Below are positions 44,801-54,059 of a stretch of DNA of 64,000 nucleotides, piece by piece. Positions within the stretch are counted from its first letter, which is position 1. Every line of letters begins with the position of its first letter. Location: positions 215,001 to 279,000 of the forward strand of contig CAJNDS010002548.1 in NCBI GenBank assembly GCA_905221605.1, in the 5' to 3' direction. This stretch comes from Symbiodinium natans. Lineage: Eukaryota; Sar; Dinophyceae; Suessiales; Symbiodiniaceae. The notes beneath the pieces are model-generated. The model was not told the DNA's origin and made no database searches. It worked only from the letters and a program-made list of their open reading frames with translations. Made by a program: the position numbers and the translations under genes.

Positions 44801-47800
44801 AGTCCCTCCCCGCGTTCGTGCCTGTGCACTGCGCCCCGCTGCGGGTCGCGACCAGACCGCGCGGGAGCGACCAAACGGTCGCCCGGACCTTCGTGGTCAA
44901 CCACAAGGCCCCGCTGCGGGCCGTGCCCTGGCCGCGCGGGAGCGGCTGCCTACCACTACTGCACACCGGCCCCTTGCAGCGGGCCGTGTCCTGGCCGCTC
45001 AAGGGCGCGTCAGGTTTTCCTCGCCCGTCGAAGTTCCAGCAAAGCCGCGGGCCTCAGTGCCGCGATGGGTGGAGGAGGATCGAAGGGCAGGGGCAAGAGC
45101 AAGAGCCCAGGCCCTAAGGGCCGAAAGGGAACGCCCTCGATCGACGACGTGCAGCGCCTGCTAGTCCGATGCATGCGGCACGGCGAAGGTGGCTGCAGAG
45201 GCCGGTTCGGTCCGGGCGGCCTCTACCCGGTTGATGAGTTGATCGAACAACTCGGCATCACCATCAACCAGTACAACCAGGCGGTCGCGCACGACGCCAA
45301 CCAGCGGAAACCGAGGTTGGACACCTCGCACGCTGGTTTCCTTCGTGCCTTCCAAGGCCACTCTGCCGATTGCGGCCATCCGATGGGGTTCATGATGGAG
45401 GGCCTAAGTGAGACGGCCATCGACGACCTCATACATCGGTATGGCCCGGCCATGTGGCACGGCACGGACCTGCATGTCGTGCCAAGCCTGATTCAGAACG
45501 GCTTGATCCCCGGCGGCGGGCCGGGAGGCCGCCTCGGAGTGCACTACGTCCTAGGCCACTGCCCCACGCAGTGGGAGGACGGGAGACGCGGGTTCCGCCG
45601 CGGATCGACTTGCATAGTCGAGGTCCGGCTGGCGGTCCTGCGGGACGCCGGAGTGCCTATCTATTCGGGAGCGGATGGGGTGGCTCTCACTGGCCAGATT
45701 AGGGCCACCGGCATCTCCCGCATCTGGGCACTCCCCAAGGGCTCGCCTGTTTACTCAGTCTTGATTGCTGAGTTAGAAGTGGATCGGTTGGTCCAGCATG
45801 TCGACCTAAGGAGTTTAGGCGACGCCAGTGCGGGCCCATACCCGCCGTTGGGGCGAGGACCGAAACTGGGCACGGTCCAAGCGTCCCAGGCTGCTGCGGC
45901 CAGCAGTGGCGCGGCGAGCTCCTCGACGGTTGTGCTGGCCCCTGCGGGCCGTGTCATGGCCGCGGGGGCCGCCCAACCTGTTACCCCTCCGAAGGCCGCG
46001 CCTAAGGCAAAAGGGCGTCCCTCAGGGACTCCTAGGACTTCGATCGTTCCAGCGAAGCCCAAGGTGTACCCTAGGCGCAACATCCCTGGCCCCAATGTCC
46101 TCGAGGCCGAAGACTCGCTCGAGGAAGAGGCAGCCCAGGAGGCTGAAGGTGTCGAGGAAGATAGTTCCAGCTCGGATCTTCCCGACACGCGGGCGCCTCC
46201 AGCCGCGGTCAAGGTGAAGGAGGACGAGGAGCCCGCTAGTGGGGCCCAGGCCGAGAGCACAGAGGAAGGGGTCCTCGTGCTCGGCCAGTCGGTGGTCACC
46301 AGCGCGAAGGAGTGCCTCGCGCGGTCCGAAGCTCTTCTGAGAGCGCAGAAGCTCCAGTCGAAAATACTGGAGGTTGCGGGAACTGCGATGGTGAAGCTGG
46401 AGAAGATCACCAAGCGTGAGGAGTCCCTCAAAACACTGCGCCGAGAGGGAGAGAGTCGGGCGGCCGGGGAAGGCGCCGACGGGGAAGAGGTGTCTGACGA
46501 TGGTCAGGACGCCCCCGGGGTTGCGGGGTCGAGCAGTTCCGCAAGGCCTTCGGGAGGCGGGACCGCCCAGTCCGCCTCGGCCTCAGAGGAGCCTCGCCCC
46601 AACGCTGAAGGCCACTACGGATGTTCGGCTCCGGGATGCGGGCTGGCCTTTGAGTCGCTGGTGCAGTACCACTTGCATCAGGCGGCCTGCCATGGCGCCT
46701 CTCTTCCGCCCAACCTGGGGATCAGCCCCTCCGCACCTCTTGACCCTTTTCGTCAGGACTGGCGGGGACGGCTGTTCCGCCGAGGAAAGGACGGTGGGTA
46801 TGGGGAGGTGCCCATGCTCCGAGTGATTAGGTACCACAAAGCCAACGGGTACGATCACTCGAGGGTCCCGCTCCTGAAGCGAGGGGACCGAATCCAGCTT
46901 GAGGATGGATCGCACCACATTTATGGTGGTAGCCATCCGCCGGGGTGGCTTCGCGATGACCCCGAGCTGGACCCCCCTCCAGAGAAAAGCGATGGAGGGT
47001 CCACGCCCAAGAGCGAGCCCACGGAGGAGGCCGATCCCGAGCCTCCGCGGGAGGCCGCTCCGCGCGGGCGGGCCCTCGAGCCGCCGAAAGGCGACGTCCA
47101 GCGACGCCTGGCCGAGCGTCGCTCCAAGCGAGATTACTCGCCGGACCTGGTGACGCCTCTTGACGATCTCCATGCCAAGGAGATCGACTCCTTCTTCGCG
47201 GGCGACCCAGCCGCGGATAGCCTTGACGTCATTTTGATGCGCGCCGAGGTTCGCACTGAGTCCCACCTCAAAGTTGGCCGGGAGGAGGAAGAGCCCCTGG
47301 TCAAGGAGGAACAGGAGGAGGAAACAGAGGTTGTCAAAGACGAGGAGGTCTCGGTTGAGATGGAGGAGGGCACCGCGGATGAGGCGGACGAAGTCGCCCT
47401 CCCAGCCAACCGAGCCTACGTCGAAGGCCGCTTTTACCCCTACGGCAGCTGGCGGTGCTTCTTCTGCGAAGCCATTAACCCGGTCACCGAGGACCAGTGC
47501 CTCACCACGCACGCGGGCGGCCCGAACGCGGGCGCCCCGTGCGACGGCCGATGGATCAATGGGATCGACATCGGGTGGTGGGAGGTAGATCCTCAAACCG
47601 CGCCGGAGCAATGGCGGCGGAGGTTTTCTGCCGAAGAGCTTGAAGAACAGCAAGCGCGGGCAGATGCCGCGAGGCTTCTCAGCGATGAGGAACTCGCTGA
47701 AGCCCTCCAGGCGGCCGAGGAGGCGCGGGCGGCCGAGCGCGCCAAAAAGCGGGAGCGGCGCCAGGCGGAGAAGGCGGAGCGCGATGATCACATCAGCGAG

Positions 47801-49813
47801 GCGCTCCGCATAGCAGGGTGGCAGTGCCCTAACTGCTATGAATGGAACCTTTCATTCAGGCAGCTGTGCTTTCGGTGCAGCACGCCTCTCCGCTTGGCAG
47901 AGGTCGTTTCCCGCGGGATCCCGGATCCGCGGCGCGGCGAAGAGAGGGACTCGGGCTCAGAAAGCAGCCAGGACGAGCTGGAGTACGAGATCCTTCTGGC
48001 CAACCGCGCGATGGACCAGGAAACCATCCAGCCTCTTCTTAGAAGTAAACACAAGAAGAGGGGCGGCAAGAGACGTCGCGAAGAGGCGACGTACGGGAAG
48101 GGCCGCGACCCTTGGAGTGCTTGGGCAGACGCCCGTGGCAAGGGCCAGGGCAAGCCGAAGGGCAGAGGCAAGTCCGATGCCAAGGGCAAGCCCAAGGGGA
48201 GGGGCAAGTACGCCTGGGGCGCTTTCGCCGCGGGCATTGTTGCCGCGCTCCAACCCCGCCCAAGCACAAGTTGGGTCCCAGCTTTCCCGTGCAGGTCGGC
48301 CCGGCCGCCGCCAAGTGTTCCGCTTCCGCCGCGGACCCCCTTCTTCCTGGGTCGCGGGCTCCTCAATCGGTTGATGCACGCCCTCAACGGGAACATCAAC
48401 GGCTGGTGGGGCCTGGCGGCTGCAGCGTCGGCGCCGATTGCCTTGCAGTTGCACCGCGGGGTTGTGCATGTTGTCGAGGACTCCATGCACGCGGTTGCAA
48501 CGGTTTCGGCCGACGTTGTCGAGGAAATCGGCCATGGGGCCAGGCGGACCGTGTGGGTCGCCGGAACAGCCATCACTCTGGTAGTAGTGATCTTGTGCGG
48601 CGCTGTTCTGTGGTACGTGAGTCGTGCCGTTGCCAATCGCATTGCGCATATGCGACATGGCAACACCGCGGCCCCTGAGGCGCGGCTGTCTCAACTCCTT
48701 GGCTCTGAAGCGACGTTCGAGGTCGTGAGCTCCAAGAAAGGGGTGACCCATAAGGTTTGGGTGCACCTCAAGGAGGAGACAGCCGCCTGTGGCTGTCGTG
48801 CTTACCTGGCAGAGGGACGTTGCGGGCATTGCGATGCCGCAATGGACACCGCTCGTTCCCTAGGGTTTTTGCACGCGGCCCAGCGAGGCGCGGGTTCTGC
48901 GCTCACAGACTCCATTCGGAGTACCGCCTCCGAAGCCCTGGCTAAGGGTAAGGTTGTGTTGGGTTTGGGAAACAGTGAAGGATGTTTCTCCCAACTTGCG
49001 GCCAAGAGCCGCGGGCTCTCCTGCTTTCAGGGGCTCGCGGGTCGTGACCTGGCCGCGGCCCCAGCAGATGGAGCGAGCGCAGCCCACGCACAGTCCGGCT
49101 CCGTGCAACGTGCCGCCACTGCCACTGTGGCGCGCACGCCAGGCCGGAGGAACAAGGGCCCAGCCCCCGCTAGGAGTTCTCCAGTCAAAGAAGCGGAATT
49201 CCTTGCGGGCGGGCCATACGTTCAGGCCGCCCAAACGCTGCTTGGGTCTGGAGCAGCAGAGGATGTGGTTTACATCCGGGCGTACAGCTTAGATTGCCCA
49301 TCCTGCATCGAGGCAATCGAAGCGTCGCTTAGCAAAGGCGCAGGCGTTCGGATTGTCGCCGACATGGGGCAATGTCACCGCACCAAACTGCAGTGGCAAG
49401 CGTTGAAACGCTTGGCGGCTGCAGGCGCCGAGGTGAAGGTGGGTTGCGGCACATCCGTGCGCGACGCCTATGCTCGCGACGGCCGCGGGGCTAAGGTAGG
49501 CACCGGGATTCAAGGGCTGCACCATGCCAAGGCCCTTTGCCTACTGCGGCCTGAAGGCGCGGTGGTGCTGATTGGGAGCCTCAATTTTACCACAAGCAGC
49601 AAGGCCAATGCGGAGGCAGGGCTTAGGCTTGAGGTCCCCAAGACGCACTCAGTCGTGCAGTCCTACATCGAGGATTTCCAGAGGGTGTCGGCTGAGGCAT
49701 TCTCCCTCGATGAGGCGGTCGCAAAGCGCCCTCAGTTGGAGCGAGCCAGTAGCTCCAACGTTGCTGGCAACACCGCTCGTGCCCCCAACACTGCTCCACA
49801 GGGTATCGAGTAG
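41843..49813 (+). CDS. element 2 polyprotein part 2: integrase tail, RT palm, Tpt1-like, fingers, SWIM, PLD-like
   Basis: 2,656 codons. Order: GPWRV-like integrase tail; a Rossmann-like section (HGYRVVPAFVQ, KVLVIGLEGKNVPRAFLQ, WPWAFVRADICQFAR), perhaps a worn methyltransferase-like fold; RT fingers/palm (43780-44390) with YVDD at 44291-44302; non-coding-like translation with hairpins 4-6 (about 44500-45060); Met at 45065 and Tpt1-like domain; acidic linkers; C2H2 finger; two RanBP2-type fingers; Gly/Lys-rich region; membrane segment; SWIM finger; PLD-like domain ending at 49813. The fusion across 44849 depends on CGA where element 1 has TGA, so the native element may have two ORFs, the second starting at 45065. 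Confidence 0.8.
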   Translation: MDLKPGDRVVWNAPRARSEGAGRVPWKPGLTGPWRVLEVKGHRLTLEPVSMESGGTSSARRGPMEAHAEDCILVPADADGAESREPVVFEDDGTGGDGSSRPSLGQQVQGDAKQVEFTLTRRGRDFVLRLGDRIAYRGVGGGPKVCRLGRVTQVDAARAQVGVHRYLPDASGVRVKWRLAYIAEDGALTLSEGTRPAHEAVSVKEIISKIDLNRDGVLAAASARKLDKGAYSLQDRTLERASRAGTSVLSIREALADLLVAEPRVLQPRASPESGAVESWFRQYFLGGVADVVEVAWGDAVVSDAARRHGYRVVPAFVQGKQAYGITWNLAAEEHLEAIGGAVLRTEPKVLVIGLEGKNVPRAFLQLVVRCAQERTRAGAHVALHLQAQKGEWEPWRLEEWGALFGTLAEPRWPWAFVRADICQFARASGRGNLVESGALWLADFSLESVGLRCSRPDALGAVQHKHVERAQADYNLIGAAFCASLQDLGLRGAEELCTAAVESFPATAGADSAAAAPQPSPVVPLPDVRSGEDLTPAERAELDKEVDKYAAEKEAFWRTKADAKDWDSVRADLEVYALAGEKVAEDPRRTEAYRDLVWSGLKIEPGPTRPGLTDADIAAVREVIRRKAAGFWVEDTTRTTVRKFAHDCIPTGPPVSQPHSLRGESAQWVDDKLEEECKRGQLIRGSSAWGSAPFPTKEMPSYKRHRKRRLVVDYRRVNARIKRSTYYCRRGSDVLAAAVGSVWYTFVDAVSGFNQIRNTKRAREVLAIVARSGKYLPVGLTFGPINGPDDFNFVVDRAYAPGRGRRLKYTKEWIAYVDDLTVRTGRVIDGRFFTDAQAEGAVREACAKGAVAAPQSASSALEALGVRGAHNTKRANHDAARSDQNHPTRVLMLRMLGLFGCFCVQGGCFWGGPFPRSPVCGQKDFSSFVACSFVRLSRSKRFASRPRGSVQGRSRSRGSLKAQTLKKLPKPPPQRFKCVVEPRVGSPSPRSCLCTAPRCGSRPDRAGATKRSPGPSWSTTRPRCGPCPGRAGAAAYHYCTPAPCSGPCPGRSRARQVFLARRSSSKAAGLSAAMGGGGSKGRGKSKSPGPKGRKGTPSIDDVQRLLVRCMRHGEGGCRGRFGPGGLYPVDELIEQLGITINQYNQAVAHDANQRKPRLDTSHAGFLRAFQGHSADCGHPMGFMMEGLSETAIDDLIHRYGPAMWHGTDLHVVPSLIQNGLIPGGGPGGRLGVHYVLGHCPTQWEDGRRGFRRGSTCIVEVRLAVLRDAGVPIYSGADGVALTGQIRATGISRIWALPKGSPVYSVLIAELEVDRLVQHVDLRSLGDASAGPYPPLGRGPKLGTVQASQAAAASSGAASSSTVVLAPAGRVMAAGAAQPVTPPKAAPKAKGRPSGTPRTSIVPAKPKVYPRRNIPGPNVLEAEDSLEEEAAQEAEGVEEDSSSSDLPDTRAPPAAVKVKEDEEPASGAQAESTEEGVLVLGQSVVTSAKECLARSEALLRAQKLQSKILEVAGTAMVKLEKITKREESLKTLRREGESRAAGEGADGEEVSDDGQDAPGVAGSSSSARPSGGGTAQSASASEEPRPNAEGHYGCSAPGCGLAFESLVQYHLHQAACHGASLPPNLGISPSAPLDPFRQDWRGRLFRRGKDGGYGEVPMLRVIRYHKANGYDHSRVPLLKRGDRIQLEDGSHHIYGGSHPPGWLRDDPELDPPPEKSDGGSTPKSEPTEEADPEPPREAAPRGRALEPPKGDVQRRLAERRSKRDYSPDLVTPLDDLHAKEIDSFFAGDPAADSLDVILMRAEVRTESHLKVGREEEEPLVKEEQEEETEVVKDEEVSVEMEEGTADEADEVALPANRAYVEGRFYPYGSWRCFFCEAINPVTEDQCLTTHAGGPNAGAPCDGRWINGIDIGWWEVDPQTAPEQWRRRFSAEELEEQQARADAARLLSDEELAEALQAAEEARAAERAKKRERRQAEKAERDDHISEALRIAGWQCPNCYEWNLSFRQLCFRCSTPLRLAEVVSRGIPDPRRGEERDSGSESSQDELEYEILLANRAMDQETIQPLLRSKHKKRGGKRRREEATYGKGRDPWSAWADARGKGQGKPKGRGKSDAKGKPKGRGKYAWGAFAAGIVAALQPRPSTSWVPAFPCRSARPPPSVPLPPRTPFFLGRGLLNRLMHALNGNINGWWGLAAAASAPIALQLHRGVVHVVEDSMHAVATVSADVVEEIGHGARRTVWVAGTAITLVVVILCGAVLWYVSRAVANRIAHMRHGNTAAPEARLSQLLGSEATFEVVSSKKGVTHKVWVHLKEETAACGCRAYLAEGRCGHCDAAMDTARSLGFLHAAQRGAGSALTDSIRSTASEALAKGKVVLGLGNSEGCFSQLAAKSRGLSCFQGLAGRDLAAAPADGASAAHAQSGSVQRAATATVARTPGRRNKGPAPARSSPVKEAEFLAGGPYVQAAQTLLGSGAAEDVVYIRAYSLDCPSCIEAIEASLSKGAGVRIVADMGQCHRTKLQWQALKRLAAAGAEVKVGCGTSVRDAYARDGRGAKVGTGIQGLHHAKALCLLRPEGAVVLIGSLNFTTSSKANAEAGLRLEVPKTHSVVQSYIEDFQRVSAEAFSLDEAVAKRPQLERASSSNVAGNTARAPNTAPQGIE
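43780..44390 (+). other. RT fingers and palm (permuted half)
   Basis: Within the element 2 frame: SSAWGSAPFPTKEM, RRLVVDYRRVNARIK, FVDAVSGFNQI (motif A D at 44087-44089), LTFGPINGPDDFNF (motif B region) and YVDD (motif C). All of these normally precede the thumb, RNase H and integrase. Here they follow the integrase. Confidence 0.85.
45125..45800 (+). other. Tpt1/KptA-like RNA 2'-phosphotransferase domain
   Basis: Family: NAD-dependent enzymes that remove the 2'-phosphate left at tRNA splice joints. Seen: MRH near the start (the LRH block), GLYPVDELIEQLGITINQ (winged-helix part), LRAFQGHS (45341-45364, the RAxQGHS block), MWHGTDLHVVPSLIQNGL (YHGT block, from 45452), VHYVLGH (HVHLS-like) and GVALTGQI near the end. 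The two-lobe order and spacing agree with the family. Substrate in this setting is unknown. Confidence 0.75.
46600..46700 (+). other. C2H2-type zinc finger
   Basis: YGCSAPGCGLAFESL then HLHQAACH: C-x4-C-x12-H-x4-H. A small winged, basic section (RRGKDGGYGEVPMLRVIRYH) follows. Confidence 0.6.
47450..47890 (+). other. two RanBP2-type zinc fingers flanking a charged helix
   Basis: First: WRCFFCEAINPVTEDQC, W-x-C-x2-C-x3-N-x6-C, with the last Cys displaced (C-x13-C). Second: WQCPNCYEWNLSFRQLCFRC, a perfect W-x-C-x2-C-x3-N-x6-C-x2-C. Between them is a Glu/Arg/Ala helix. Such fingers bind single-stranded RNA or ubiquitin in other proteins. Confidence 0.7.
48545..48640 (+). other. transmembrane segment
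   Basis: VAGTAITLVVVILCGAVLWY is a strongly hydrophobic stretch of about 23 residues, unusual for a retroelement accessory region. It could anchor the product or a particle to a membrane. Confidence 0.6.
48760..48845 (+). other. SWIM-type zinc finger
   Basis: VWVHLKEETAACGC then RAYLAEGRCGHC: C-x-C-x7-C-x-H, the SWIM pattern found in MULE transposases and nucleic-acid-binding proteins. Confidence 0.65.
49190..49700 (+). other. PLD-like (HKD) domain
   Basis: VVYIRAYSLDCPSCIEAIEA, then a Rossmann-like strand-helix alternation, LHHAKALCLL (HxK at 49523-49531) and VLIGSLNFTTSSKANAEAGL (GSxN). The usual Asp four residues after Lys is Leu, and a D/E lies further on (RPDG/RPEG). One HKD half only, so activity would need a dimer. 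Confidence 0.6.
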
Positions 49814-50398
49814 GCTGCGGCCAGTCGGCGCGGCGTGGAAGGGGTTTCCACGCGATTTCTTAGGCATCACAGCGCGGCACGCTGTCGAGCCTCTTTTGAT
49901 CGTGTTTTGCTTGCGGGCGAAGAGCCGCGGCAGGGGTTTTCCCTGCCCATTTTGCCTACCCGCACTTTTCTTCCCAGCCCGTTGCGGCTGCTGCGGACCG
50001 TGTCCTGGTCGCGGCAGTGCGCTCGCCGAAGCGCGTGCGAGCTGCACTGCCTGCGGCACGAGCAATGTGCGCGGCTCTCGCTGAGTCCGGTAGCCCGTAG
50101 GGTAGTTCTGGATAGGTGAGTAGCCGTAGCCGTAGCTTAGGACCGGCCGTGTACAGTGTACCATCTGTACCATAGATTTCAGTGTCTGCCGTAGCAGTCC
50201 TCAAAGCACTCAGTGGGCTCTGTGTACTGGAGCCTCGACTCAGGTCGTGCAAAAGACCGGAGCGCCTGGTTTAGGCTGGTTTTGGAGGGTCGTTCGTTTG
50301 GGTCGTCTCGTTTCGCGTGTCTTCGTTTGCGGGCTTGCGCCCAAAGCCGCGACGGACGCCCGCCCTCCTTGTGGAAGTCACTCACCGGAGCCTCGGCT
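49814..50398 (+). other. 3' untranslated region of element 2
   Basis: Shares its first about 350 bp with element 1 with local differences, then diverges completely (from about 50175) until the last 20 bp before the LTR. Confidence 0.7.
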
Positions 50399-50408
50399 GA
50401 GGGGCGAA
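50399..50408 (+). promoter_or_regulatory. polypurine tract
   Basis: GAGGGGCGAA, as in element 1. Confidence 0.65.
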
Positions 50409-50717
50409 TGTGAGCTGACATGAGTGCATATGCATCTTCTGCTCTGTGATGCATTAGGACTCGGCAGACCACCTTGTAGTTTTCCTTTGCATGTAGAGTT
50501 TTGCAATTCGAATCAATGCCAATATTTTGGCTCAAGTACCGAGCTTGTGCCTTTGAGCACGGTAGTGTCGTACAGTAGCTCTTAGGTTGCTGTGCGGTCC
50601 GACCGGACGCACTCAGGCGTAGCTGCACAAGTGCTTGAACTCGCGAAGTCGTAAAACAGCGTGACCGGGCTGTGATTGCATTGGCTTAGTGCAAGTCCAG
50701 TGCTGGTCGACTTCACA
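50409..50717 (+). repeat. 3' LTR of element 2
   Basis: 309 bp, identical by eye to the 5' LTR, followed by the target duplication ACAT. Confidence 0.95.
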
Positions 50718-50721
50718 ACAT

Positions 50722-52500
50722 CTATGAAGCCCATGAAGCAATAATATGTATTTAGAAAATCGCACACTTTAGTGTGTATATATATATATACATATCTATA
50801 CATATCAGAAAAATAGAACAGGAGGTCGCCAGACCTCCTGGACTCTCGGTGGGTCAGGAAAACGGTGTCTTTCCCATCTAATGCATGTGTTTGACTAGAA
50901 ATATAATGCACCATTTCAGTTTATGATTGAACTTTTATGAGTTTTTGTAGGGGCGAGAACAAAACGAAAATTTTTAACACGTTAAAATTTTTAACGGTTA
51001 AAATTTTTAACAAATGGTGTTTAAGAGGAGGGAAGTTTTTTAACAGTTAAAATTTTTAGCGCGTTAAAAATTTTCTTTCTCTTGTTCAGACAAATCAATG
51101 ATGAACATGAAGGCAAAGCCCTAAGGCTAAACCCAAAACCTCACCCCCTGCAGCTCTAAGTAAAGATGTAAACCCCTGGCCCACCCCGAAACCTGAATAG
51201 GTATGCAGTATAGATTTAACGTGCTACAAAACTACATGCATATGTATGTGTCTCTGCTTTGTCTATGTGTATATAGCACAATGCATTATACATATAGAAA
51301 ATCTATACTGTACATCTGTTTAAGTTTTGGGGTCGATGGGTTTAGGGGTTAGGGTGCAAGGTTTAGGGTTTAGGGTCTAGGGTTCAGGGTTTAGGGTTTA
51401 CTTGGATTTAAATGTTTGGTATATTATATCTATATATATATATATATGTATACATATGTATATCGACATACATTCTATGCAGTTACTTGTTGTATAGTTT
51501 TAAATACTGCACCTCTGTTTTAAGTTTAGGGTTTATGGGTTTAGGTTTAGCATGGAGGTTTGGGGTTTAGGGTTTTCTACTTGTTCGTGTATAGGTTTTC
51601 CCAATGTTTTTGTCGCTATTTTAGCGTTTTTATCGTTTTGAAGCATCCTAAACCCAAAAAATTCACTACACCCTAGTTGTCAAACTTGATTTTGGCGTTT
51701 TTTTGTTTTCTGTTTGTTTGTGTATGGGTTTTTTAGGGTTTAGGGTGGAAGGTTTAGGTTTCAGGGTGGAGGGTCTAGGGTTCGGGGCTAGGGTTTACTT
51801 AGATGTACATGCATCATATTATATATATATACACATGTATTTCAGTATACACAAACATATGCAAATAGATATATATATATATGAGGCAGGAACCTTTATG
51901 TATGATTTGACCTCTTTCTTTGTTTTCATACTAGCCTATACTACTGCTACGATTAACAGAGTTATCGAATAGGGCCATCACGCTCCTCTGAAGACTGCTT
52001 CAAAACCCCAACACTAAACCCTAACCCTAAACCTTAAGCCCGAAAAACAAGAAATATAATAAAACAAGAGCCTACCTACCTCCCTAGAGGCGAAACAGAG
52101 AGACTACACCGTGTGTTTCTTTCGCACTGAACCCCAACGACCTACCCCTAAGCTCTAGGGGAGAGGACGCTGTGGGAACCTATTCTTGGGATAGGTTGTG
52201 TTTTAAAAAGATTATGAAACATTCGGACACGGTATCACGAGAATACTGTGAGCAGATACTTCATTTTTTGAATTCATGCCCGTGCATGCGAGTTCATGCC
52301 CGTTCATGCCCCGTGCACGCGAACGCCCCGCAAAACGGAATAACAACGATATACCCTCCAACTAACCTATTGTTGGGACAGGTGCTCGAACGAACACACG
52401 GTGAATCTGAAAGGTCTGGGGTTCATGGTTGAACAATAAACCCTATAAGGCTTCAAGGTGTGGGGACTACAAACCTGAAACCCTATAGGGACCCGCCCCT
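50722..52500. other. AT-rich intergenic DNA with worn telomere-like repeats
   Basis: Contains (TA)n tracts, scattered TTTAGGG-like words (51340-51400, 51530-51800) and CCCTAA words near 52015. I see no gene. Confidence 0.6.
50966..51074. repeat. large AT-rich inverted repeat
   Basis: Left arm starts GAAAATTTTTAACACG, right arm ends CGCGTTAAAAATTTTC. Arms of about 40 bp consist of repeated TTAAAATTTTTAAC words around a 20-25 bp loop. Able to form a cruciform. Confidence 0.75.
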
Positions 52501-54055
52501 TGTGGAGCATTTAGGGTTTCACGTGTAGGGTTAACGGTGAAGTGTCTAGGGTTTTCTTTTCAAGCTCATCTATGCGACTCGCGCGATTTCTGATGGGAGA
52601 GCGGGCGTGCAGCTTCGCACATTGGCACACTGTGGGTCGAAATGCAACGGCAGCAAAGAGGCTGCAAGCAAAAGGCAAGGCAACACGTTTCGGACAGGCA
52701 GGAGCAGTGTCAGAGACCAAATGGTTGGGTTGCAGGCCAGCCACTTGAATAGCCCAGCCAAAATGACTTAGTAGAGGGGCCCCGACTAAAGCAGGTAGAA
52801 CATTAACTTTCAGCCTTTCGCAAAATCGCCACGTTCGTTGCAAGAAGGGACCTCCTCCCCTGCAGCGGCTGAGTTCACTTATACAATCTCTTTTGTTTTC
52901 TTTCTGTCCCTTGTTCCTATGTCTCCAATTTTGTCGATTGTAGGTATTCAAGGGAAGTGCTAAGCTACTAAAGAGGACAAATAAGGTTTCCCTGTCCCCT
53001 TTGGCTGTCCTGAATTAATCTTGTCTTTTCTCAGTCTGCACTCTGCGAGAGAGGAATGGACAGTAGAAGGGAAACAACAACGCATGGGCAAGAGTGCTTC
53101 TCTCTCTTTTCTTATTGAGATGACTGGGCACATAAGACTGAGAAGAGACTCCCCTGAATCTCTGCTTTGGCTCTTATCTTGCAGAGGAGAGGAACGTTTA
53201 TATAAGAAGAGGAACCAGGAACAGACACCAGAGAGAAAGTGCAAGGAGCTGACAAGAGTGCTTCTCTCTTCTCTTTTTGACAAAAACCGAGGGAAAGAGA
53301 GTGAAAACAAGAAGCTTTGTTTTGTCCGTTGCAGAAAGGGGGCTCCCTCTCCCCGTGGAGCAGGGTTGATTTCCCGTGTTCGCTCCCGTTTGCCTTCTTT
53401 CTCTCCTACGCTCCTATGTCTTCTGTTCCTTTTTTTGAGGAGATTCAAAGGGATAGATAAACGAAAAAACCCCTGCGCTGTCCTTGATCTTGTCTTTTCT
53501 CAGTCAGCGAGAGAGGAAGACACAGTAGGAGGGAAGCTGGACAAGAGTGCTCCTCTCTCTCTTTTCTTATTGAGAAGACTGGGTACATAAGACTGGGAAG
53601 AGACTCCCCCTCCTCTCCGATTCTCCGCTCTGGTTGTTTTCTTGCAGGGGAGAAGAACTTTTATACAAGAAGAAGGGGCCAGGAACAGACAAGAGAATGA
53701 AAAGTGCATGGAACTGACAAGAGTGCTAAGAGAAAGGGAAGAAAGCTTTGTTTTGTCCGTTGCAGAAGGAGGCTCCCTCTTCCCTGGAGCAGGGTTGATT
53801 TCCCGTGTTCGCTCTCATTTGCCTGCGATCCTATGTTTTCTGTTCCTTTTTTAGGGATAGATTGGTTTCCCTGTCCCTTTGATGTCCTTGATCTTGTCTT
53901 TTCTCAGTCAGCCAGAGAGGAAGGCACAGTACTGGACAAGAGTGCATCTCTCTCTGTTTTCTTGAGAAACAACGGATAAATAAGCGGAAAAGAAGAAACC
54001 CCCTCTCCTCTCCTCTAGATCTGTTCAGCTCTGATCCTGGGAAGTAAAAACATGA
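52500..54055. repeat. dispersed complex repeat, pyrimidine-rich, no supported gene
   Basis: Repeats of a module: GCGAGAGAGGAA, a CAGTAG stretch, then ACAAGAGTGC(A/T)TCTCTCTC, TTGAGA and GCTCCCTCT...GAGCAGGGTTGATTTC recur around 53040, 53260-53390, 53500-53560 and 53750-53960. ORFs here are short, in several frames and low in information. Confidence 0.6.
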
Positions 54056-54059
54056 ACAC

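Larger units (their letters stand above)
33469..50717 (+). mobile_element. LTR retrotransposon, element 2 (Ty3/gypsy-related, permuted RT)
   Basis: 17,249 bp between identical 309-bp LTRs with the target duplication ACAT (33465-33468 and 50718-50721). Same order as element 1 and nearly the same internal sequence. Two 1-nt deletions (near 41415 and 41832) break the frame inside and just after the integrase. Apart from these the region 33982-49813 is open as one frame of about 5,270 codons. Confidence 0.93.

Noticed and set aside
15555-50717. Permuted RT as an artefact of two overlapping elements or misassembly
   Set aside because: Both copies have the same order between matched LTRs with different target duplications.
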